Source: Candidatus Eiseniibacteriota bacterium (GTDB lineage: Bacteria; Eisenbacteria; RBG-16-71-46). Taken from it: a DNA stretch of 64,000 bases. Of this stretch, positions 59,520 through 64,000 are shown piece by piece; position 1 is the stretch's first letter, and every line of letters begins with the position of its first letter. The notes beneath the pieces are model-generated. The model did not search any database, was not told the origin of the DNA, and saw nothing but the letters and a program-made list of their open reading frames with translations. The DNA lies in assembly GCA_016215625.1 (NCBI GenBank), contig JACRIW010000032.1:1-64000 (forward strand), given 5' to 3'. A program made the translations under genes and the position numbers.

Positions 59520-60863
59520 ATGAAAACGTTTCCGGATGGCTTCCTCTGGGGCGCCGCGACCTCGGCCTACCAGATCGAAGGCTCCCCTCTCGCCGACGGC
59601 GCGGGGCCGAGCATCTGGCACCGCTTCACGCATACGCCCGGCGCCACGGAACTCGGCCACACGGGTGACGTCGCGTGCGATCACTATCGCCGCTGGGAGT
59701 CCGACGTGGACCTCATGGGCGAGCTCGGCCTGCAGTCCTACCGCTTCAGCCTGTCGTGGGGCCGGGTGCTTCCCGAGGGCCGCGGGCGCGTCAACGAGAA
59801 GGGGCTCGATTTCTATCGCCGGCTCGTGGACCGCCTGCTCGAGCGCGGCATTCGTCCCAACGTGACGCTCTACCACTGGGACCTGCCCGCGGCGCTCGAC
59901 GACGAGGGCGGCTGGCTGCATCCCGACGCGCCGGAGTGGTTCGCCGACTACGCGCAGGTCGCCTTCGACGCGTTCGCCGACCGCGTACCGATGTGGGCGA
60001 CGCTCAACGAGCCCTGGGTCTCGGTGGACGGCGGCTACCTGCACGGCGCGCACGCGCCCGGCCGCAAGGGCGTCGCGAACGCGGCCACCGCCGCGCGGCA
60101 CCTGCTGCTCGCGCACGGCGCGGCGGTCGAGCGCTACCGCGGCTCGGGCGCGAAACACGCGATCGGGATCGTCGTGAACCTCGAGCCCAAGGACGCGGCG
60201 AGCGACCGGACCGAGGACGTCGCGGCGGCCGCGCGCGCGCACACGTACTTCAACGAGCAGTTCTGCGACCCCCTGCTGCTCGGGCGCATCCCCGACGGCC
60301 TCGACGCGATCTACGGCGAGGGCTGGCGCGCGTGGACGGCGGCGGAACTCGCGCGCGCGTCGGCGAAGATCGATTTCCTCGGCATCAACTACTACACGCG
60401 CGCGCTCACGCGCTTCGAACCCGCGCACGCGCCCGTGTGCGATGCGCGCGTGCTGCCCGAGGGCGCGCTGCGCATGACCACGGGCTGGGAGTTCTATCCC
60501 GAGGGCCTCACGCGCACGCTCTGCTGGGTCAAGGAGCGCTACGGCGACCTGCCGCTCTACGTGACCGAGAACGGCGGCGCGTTCGCCGATCCGCCCACCG
60601 CGGCGGACGGCCGCGTGGACGATCCGCTGCGCGTGCGGTGCTACCGCGAGAACCTGCGCGCGTGCCTCGCGGCGCTCGAGCGCGGCGTGGACCTGCGCGG
60701 GTACTACGCGTGGTCGCTCATGGACAACCTCGAGTGGTCGGCCGGCTTCTCGCAGCGCTTCGGTCTCGTGCACGTGGACTTCGACACGCAGGTCCGCACG
60801 ATCAAGGAGAGCGGCAAGTTCTACCGTGAGGTGATCCGCACGAACGGCGCCTCGCTCGCCTAG
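59520..60863 (+). CDS. GH1 beta-glucosidase
   Basis: A 447-residue retaining beta-glycosidase from ATG 59520, with no signal peptide, so cytoplasmic. The N-terminal family signature FLWGAATSAYQIEG is at 8-21. The acid/base Glu164 is in TLNEPWV and the nucleophile Glu350 in YVTENGG; NYYTR and the W...EWSAGFSQRFG region complete the -1 site. It hydrolyses terminal beta-glucosyl residues from short oligosaccharides such as sophorose or cellobiose; linkage cannot be read from sequence. It is divergent from the LacI-family gene and shares its operator region. Confidence 0.95.
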   Translation: MKTFPDGFLWGAATSAYQIEGSPLADGAGPSIWHRFTHTPGATELGHTGDVACDHYRRWESDVDLMGELGLQSYRFSLSWGRVLPEGRGRVNEKGLDFYRRLVDRLLERGIRPNVTLYHWDLPAALDDEGGWLHPDAPEWFADYAQVAFDAFADRVPMWATLNEPWVSVDGGYLHGAHAPGRKGVANAATAARHLLLAHGAAVERYRGSGAKHAIGIVVNLEPKDAASDRTEDVAAAARAHTYFNEQFCDPLLLGRIPDGLDAIYGEGWRAWTAAELARASAKIDFLGINYYTRALTRFEPAHAPVCDARVLPEGALRMTTGWEFYPEGLTRTLCWVKERYGDLPLYVTENGGAFADPPTAADGRVDDPLRVRCYRENLRACLAALERGVDLRGYYAWSLMDNLEWSAGFSQRFGLVHVDFDTQVRTIKESGKFYREVIRTNGASLA

Positions 60864-60885
60864 CCCGGCTCCACCACGAAGCACG

Positions 60886-60917
60886 GCGCCCCGCTCGGAC
60901 CCGGTCCGGCGGGGCGT
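60886..60917. terminator. Terminator-like hairpin between convergent genes
   Basis: A 9-bp stem (60886-60894 with 60909-60917, outermost pair G-T) with a 14-nt loop lies between the stop codons of the GH1 gene (60863) and the large minus-strand gene (60934). No T-run is present. Confidence 0.5.
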
Positions 60918-60933
60918 CCCGATTCCGCGGCGC

Positions 60934-63900
60934 TCAGCGCCGCTTCGCGCCCGTGGAGCGTTTCGCGGGCGCGCGCGGAGCCGGCGGGGGCTCCGGCCAC
61001 CACGACACGTCCGCGGGCAGCGACCGCAGCACGACCGTACCGTCGGCCGCGGGCGCGCGGCGTTCGCCGTCCACCTGCAGCGACCTCGCCCAGGTTGCGG
61101 GCAGGTCGAGCACGATCCCGCCGCGCGGCACGCGCATGTCCTGCGATTCAATCGTGGCGAACATGCGCGGCGCGCCTCCGGGGCCCTGCTGCCGGCGCAG
61201 GGTGAAGCTCACCGTGCCCCAGCGCGTGTGCAGCCCGCGCACGACGACGCCCGCGTCCAGCCAGCCCTCGGTCACGCCCGCGCCGATCACGAGCGAGGAG
61301 TCCGCCTCGCGCTCGTAGGCGAGCATGTCGAGCACCGAGCGCACGTAGTCGGTGCCGCACCACGTGTGCGGCATGTCGCCGATGAAGCGCGGCGCACGCT
61401 CGTCGCGCCAGACGACCTCGGCCCAGTGCTGGAAGCCGCGCGGCCGGCGGTTGCCGAGGAACCACTGCAGCGCTTCGTGCGCGCGATCGCGCCAGCCGAG
61501 CCGCACCATGGCGCCGACGTTGCGCCACTCGTAGGGCGTGTACGCGTCCCACGACTCGCGGCCGTCGCGCCGTGCGGTGAAGAACGCCCAGTATTTCTCG
61601 TACGTGCGCTCGAGCGCGCCGCGCGGCAGCACGCCCGCCGCGTCGCCCGGCGTGAGACCGATGGACGTGCTCGTGGGATCGAAGTCGCCGAGGTCGGCGC
61701 AGCCCGGCACGTAGTCGATGCCATGGTCCCGCATCGCCGCGCCGATCGAGGCGACGAGGTCGCCCTCGAACTCGTCGCGCGATCGCTCGAGCGCCGCGCG
61801 CTCGTCCTTGCCGAGCACGGCGGCGAGGTCGGCCGCGTCCTTGTAGCCGCGCAGCGCCCAGAAGTCGTCCCAGTACGAATGCATGGGCTTCGCCGAGTAG
61901 CCCTCGTGGCTGATCGAAGGCGGCAGCAGGCCGAAGAACTTCCCCTCCGCCTGCGTGCGCCATTCCGGCGTGCGCCGCTGCGCGCGCAGCGTGTCGAGGT
62001 AGCCCGCGGCGGCACGCACGTGCGGCCACAGCGAGTCCGCGAACGCGCGGTCGCCGGTGTAGCGGTAGTACTCCGTGACGAGGTAGATGAGCTCGCCGTG
62101 GCTGTCGTGCTCGGGCACCGGGTCGGCGCCGCGACGATCCACGCAGCACGGCACCTTCCCGTTCGCGTACTGGTACGGCGCGAACCAGCGCAGGAAGTCG
62201 CGCACCGCCTCGGTCTCGCCGAGGCGCAGCAGCGCGCTCGAGGTGAGCGAGCCGTCGCGGATCCACGAGCGCGCGTACGAGCGCGTGCCGGGCTGGATCG
62301 CGGGGCCGTCGCGGTTGACGAGCACCCACGCGAGCTGCGCCTTGAGCGCGTGCACGGCGTCCGAGTCGGGCAGCTCGATCGTCACCCGGTCGAGCCGCGC
62401 CTTCCAGCGCGACTCCGCGGCGCGCTGGAGTTCGCCGACGTAGCGCGAGACCTTCGCCGAATCCGGCGGCAGGCCGGGCTCGGCCGGCGGGTCGTGCAAC
62501 GGGAAGTAGACGTTCACCTCGGCCTCCCCTCCGGCCGGGAGGTTCACCGCGTACGCGATCGCACCCGAGGCGAGCCCCTCCGGGTCGGTCATGCGCGCGG
62601 CTCGCGGGAGCCTTCCTTCGGCGAGGAAGTCGGAGATGTCGCCCTGCGCGAAGGACACCGCGCCGAAGTCCAGCGGCGCGGTCAGGCTCGCGACGCCGTA
62701 CTCGCCGTTCACGAGCACCGTGCGCTCGTTCCACGCGAGTTCGCGCACCGGCGTGAATCCACCCGGCGTGTTGAGGAACTGCGACGGCGGGTTCACCTGG
62801 TAGGGCCGCAGCGCGAGGAAGAGCGTGTCGCGCCGCGCCTCCGTGCCGGCGTTGCGCAGCCGGTAGCGCGCGAAGAGCGCGGCGTGACCGGGCGTACCCG
62901 CGCCGAACGCCGTGACGCTCATGCGCAGGTCACCCGCCGTCCACTCGACCACGGGCACCGGCAGCTGTCCCTCGCGCAGCGCCTGCGTGACCGTGACGTC
63001 GTTCCACGTGAGCGTGCGGCCGCGGTCGCGCACGAAGGGCTCGACGGCGAGCCGCCCCTTGCCCAGTTCGATGCGCCCGTACTCGTCGATCAGCCCGTCG
63101 TCGGAATCGCCGTCGATGCCCACGACCGTCCAGTAGATCATCTCCCCGAGCATCGCCCGCGGATAGCGCCCGCGCGGCGCGCGCGCGGCGATCGCGGCGA
63201 GGAACCGGTCGCGCGTGGCCGACCACTCGAGCGGCTGCACGGCGCATTCGGCGAGCGCGACACCGGCTTCGCCGGCTGCGCGCGTCACGCGCAGCCGGGC
63301 GAAGCGCGCTTCGCTCTCCGGCATGGGCAGGAAGTCGTCGCCGCCGTTGCCGCCGCGCACCCGGTAGCCCTCGCGCCACGCCTTGCCGTCGGCGGAGAGT
63401 TCGACCGCGTAGTCGGCGGCGTGCCGCCCGGGCGCCCAGGCGAGCTGCAGGCCGCCGAACTCGCGCGCGCCGCCGAAGTCGAGCGTGAGCAGCGGTTCGC
63501 GATCGTTCGGCGCGGGCGTCCACGCGCTCGCGGGATCGCCGTCCAGCGCGGCGCCGCCGTTTCCACTCGAAGACTTCGTCACGATCGGCCGCGGCGTCGC
63601 CTCCGGCGCGGGCAGCGGCTCGAGACGCAGGTCGTCGAGCCAGACGGAGCCCTTGCCGCCCTTGCCCGCGGTGACGGCGAACTCGAGCGCCGCGACGTGC
63701 GCGGGCTCGCCGCCACCCTGCGGCCCCCACGCGAAGCTCACGTGGCGCTTCTTGATCGTGACGGTGGTCCAGTCCTTCGAGAACTCGACGTCGCGGCGGT
63801 TCACCCACCAGACGTTTTCGCCGCTCGCGTCGACGAGCTTGAACTCGAGGTTGTTGGGCGGGCACGCCCCGCGCATGCGGAACGTGAAACGCCAGTTGCC

Positions 63901-64000
63901 CGACAGGTCGAGCGAGACCGCGCGGTGCGCCACGGCATAGCCGCCGCCACCGTGGAAGTCGAAGTCGAGACGCATCGCGCGTCCGTCGGCGCCCGCGTCC
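60934..64000 (-). CDS. Large discoidin-like plus alpha/alpha-barrel glycosidase-like protein (5' end outside window)
   Basis: At least 1021 residues; the frame stays open to the window edge beyond the ATG at 63975 (codons for DAGADGRA precede it), and the domain around it is already under way, so the true start lies further right. First comes a carbohydrate-binding-like beta sandwich (LSGNWRFTFRMRG, SVWLDDLRLEPLP), then an F5/8-type discoidin-like domain near residues 135-235 (GNGGAALDGDPASAWTP, RFARLRVTRAAGEAGVALAE), then a six-hairpin glycosidase-like part (SYARSWIRDGSLTSSALLRLGE, ELIYLVTEYYRYTGDRAF, HSYWDDFWALRGYKDAADLA, YTPYEWRNVGAMVRLGWRDRAHEALQWF) and a C-terminal beta domain. The glycosidase family is not certain; GH94/GH15-like alpha/alpha-barrels are the nearest look. 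It probably hydrolyses a glycan, but substrate is unknown. Confidence 0.8.
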   Translation of the reverse strand, partial: DAGADGRAMRLDFDFHGGGGYAVAHRAVSLDLSGNWRFTFRMRGACPPNNLEFKLVDASGENVWWVNRRDVEFSKDWTTVTIKKRHVSFAWGPQGGGEPAHVAALEFAVTAGKGGKGSVWLDDLRLEPLPAPEATPRPIVTKSSSGNGGAALDGDPASAWTPAPNDREPLLTLDFGGAREFGGLQLAWAPGRHAADYAVELSADGKAWREGYRVRGGNGGDDFLPMPESEARFARLRVTRAAGEAGVALAECAVQPLEWSATRDRFLAAIAARAPRGRYPRAMLGEMIYWTVVGIDGDSDDGLIDEYGRIELGKGRLAVEPFVRDRGRTLTWNDVTVTQALREGQLPVPVVEWTAGDLRMSVTAFGAGTPGHAALFARYRLRNAGTEARRDTLFLALRPYQVNPPSQFLNTPGGFTPVRELAWNERTVLVNGEYGVASLTAPLDFGAVSFAQGDISDFLAEGRLPRAARMTDPEGLASGAIAYAVNLPAGGEAEVNVYFPLHDPPAEPGLPPDSAKVSRYVGELQRAAESRWKARLDRVTIELPDSDAVHALKAQLAWVLVNRDGPAIQPGTRSYARSWIRDGSLTSSALLRLGETEAVRDFLRWFAPYQYANGKVPCCVDRRGADPVPEHDSHGELIYLVTEYYRYTGDRAFADSLWPHVRAAAGYLDTLRAQRRTPEWRTQAEGKFFGLLPPSISHEGYSAKPMHSYWDDFWALRGYKDAADLAAVLGKDERAALERSRDEFEGDLVASIGAAMRDHGIDYVPGCADLGDFDPTSTSIGLTPGDAAGVLPRGALERTYEKYWAFFTARRDGRESWDAYTPYEWRNVGAMVRLGWRDRAHEALQWFLGNRRPRGFQHWAEVVWRDERAPRFIGDMPHTWCGTDYVRSVLDMLAYEREADSSLVIGAGVTEGWLDAGVVVRGLHTRWGTVSFTLRRQQGPGGAPRMFATIESQDMRVPRGGIVLDLPATWARSLQVDGERRAPAADGTVVLRSLPADVSWWPEPPPAPRAPAKRSTGAKRR

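Noticed and set aside
59519-59532. Operator overlapping the GH1 start codon (TGAAAACGTTTCCG)
   Set aside because: It lacks the final consensus base and is fully explained by the codons for Met-Lys-Thr-Phe-Pro; it may still bind weakly, but I cannot support it.

Overview
The window is uniformly very GC-rich bacterial chromosome, densely coded and free of phage or plasmid hallmarks. Surface and secretion features (TonB-dependent receptors, a PorV-like outer-membrane protein, exported proteins ending in PNP-type C-terminal sorting/FlgD-like domains, a one-component ECF sigma plus Ser/Thr kinase pair, an RND pump) point to a didermic member of the FCB superphylum. The overall style resembles Candidatus Eisenbacteria or a neighbouring lineage; this placement is inference, because no rRNA gene lies in the window.

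Left part (1-14.4 kb): the end of a family 2 glycosyltransferase, a small basic HTH protein, the complete oxidative pentose phosphate operon gnd-zwf-pgl (minus strand), a GT39-type membrane glycosyltransferase followed by asparagine synthetase, an MFS exporter, a large hybrid histidine kinase with a degenerate first receiver, a tiny transcription unit with an extreme Shine-Dalgarno sequence, an IS element with near-perfect terminal inverted repeats, and a DUF2934 protein.

Middle part (14.4-43 kb): a TonB-dependent receptor, a secreted metallophosphoesterase, an ECF sigma / Ser-Thr kinase-TPR pair, tRNA-Cys, an exported glutathione-peroxidase-like protein, citrate synthase, a TPR protein, a coupled CDF-S1-DAACS gene set, an RND efflux adaptor and pump, and the minus-strand row msrA, M20 peptidase, MATE exporter, cysK-cysE. 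cysK is preceded by an unannotated short ORF with three consecutive TGT codons and a strong intrinsic terminator, which together look like a cysteine-responsive ribosome-mediated attenuator.

Right part (41.9-61 kb): a carbohydrate-use locus that I interpret as a beta-1,2-glucan (sophoro-oligosaccharide) system. It holds a GH144-type secreted endoglucanase, a cytoplasmic GH94 enzyme resembling the C-terminal half of cyclic beta-1,2-glucan synthase without its synthase part, a PorV-like protein, a very large exported FN3-containing protein, a TonB-dependent receptor, an exported double CBM9-like protein, a LacI-family regulator and a divergent GH1 beta-glucosidase. Palindromic LacI-type operators lie at three control regions (43003, 57967, 59271), and two of them share an identical 14-mer. 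The operator at 43003 lies upstream of a secreted protein of unknown function (41932-42750), which is therefore a candidate new component. The window ends in a large discoidin-plus-alpha/alpha-barrel protein cut by the edge.

How the sugar locus may work: GH144 cuts the polymer outside the cell; the TonB receptor and its exported partners bind and import oligomers; GH94 phosphorolyses them to glucose 1-phosphate; GH1 hydrolyses the short remainder; LacI switches the regulon. No inner-membrane sugar transporter and no SusD are seen in the window.
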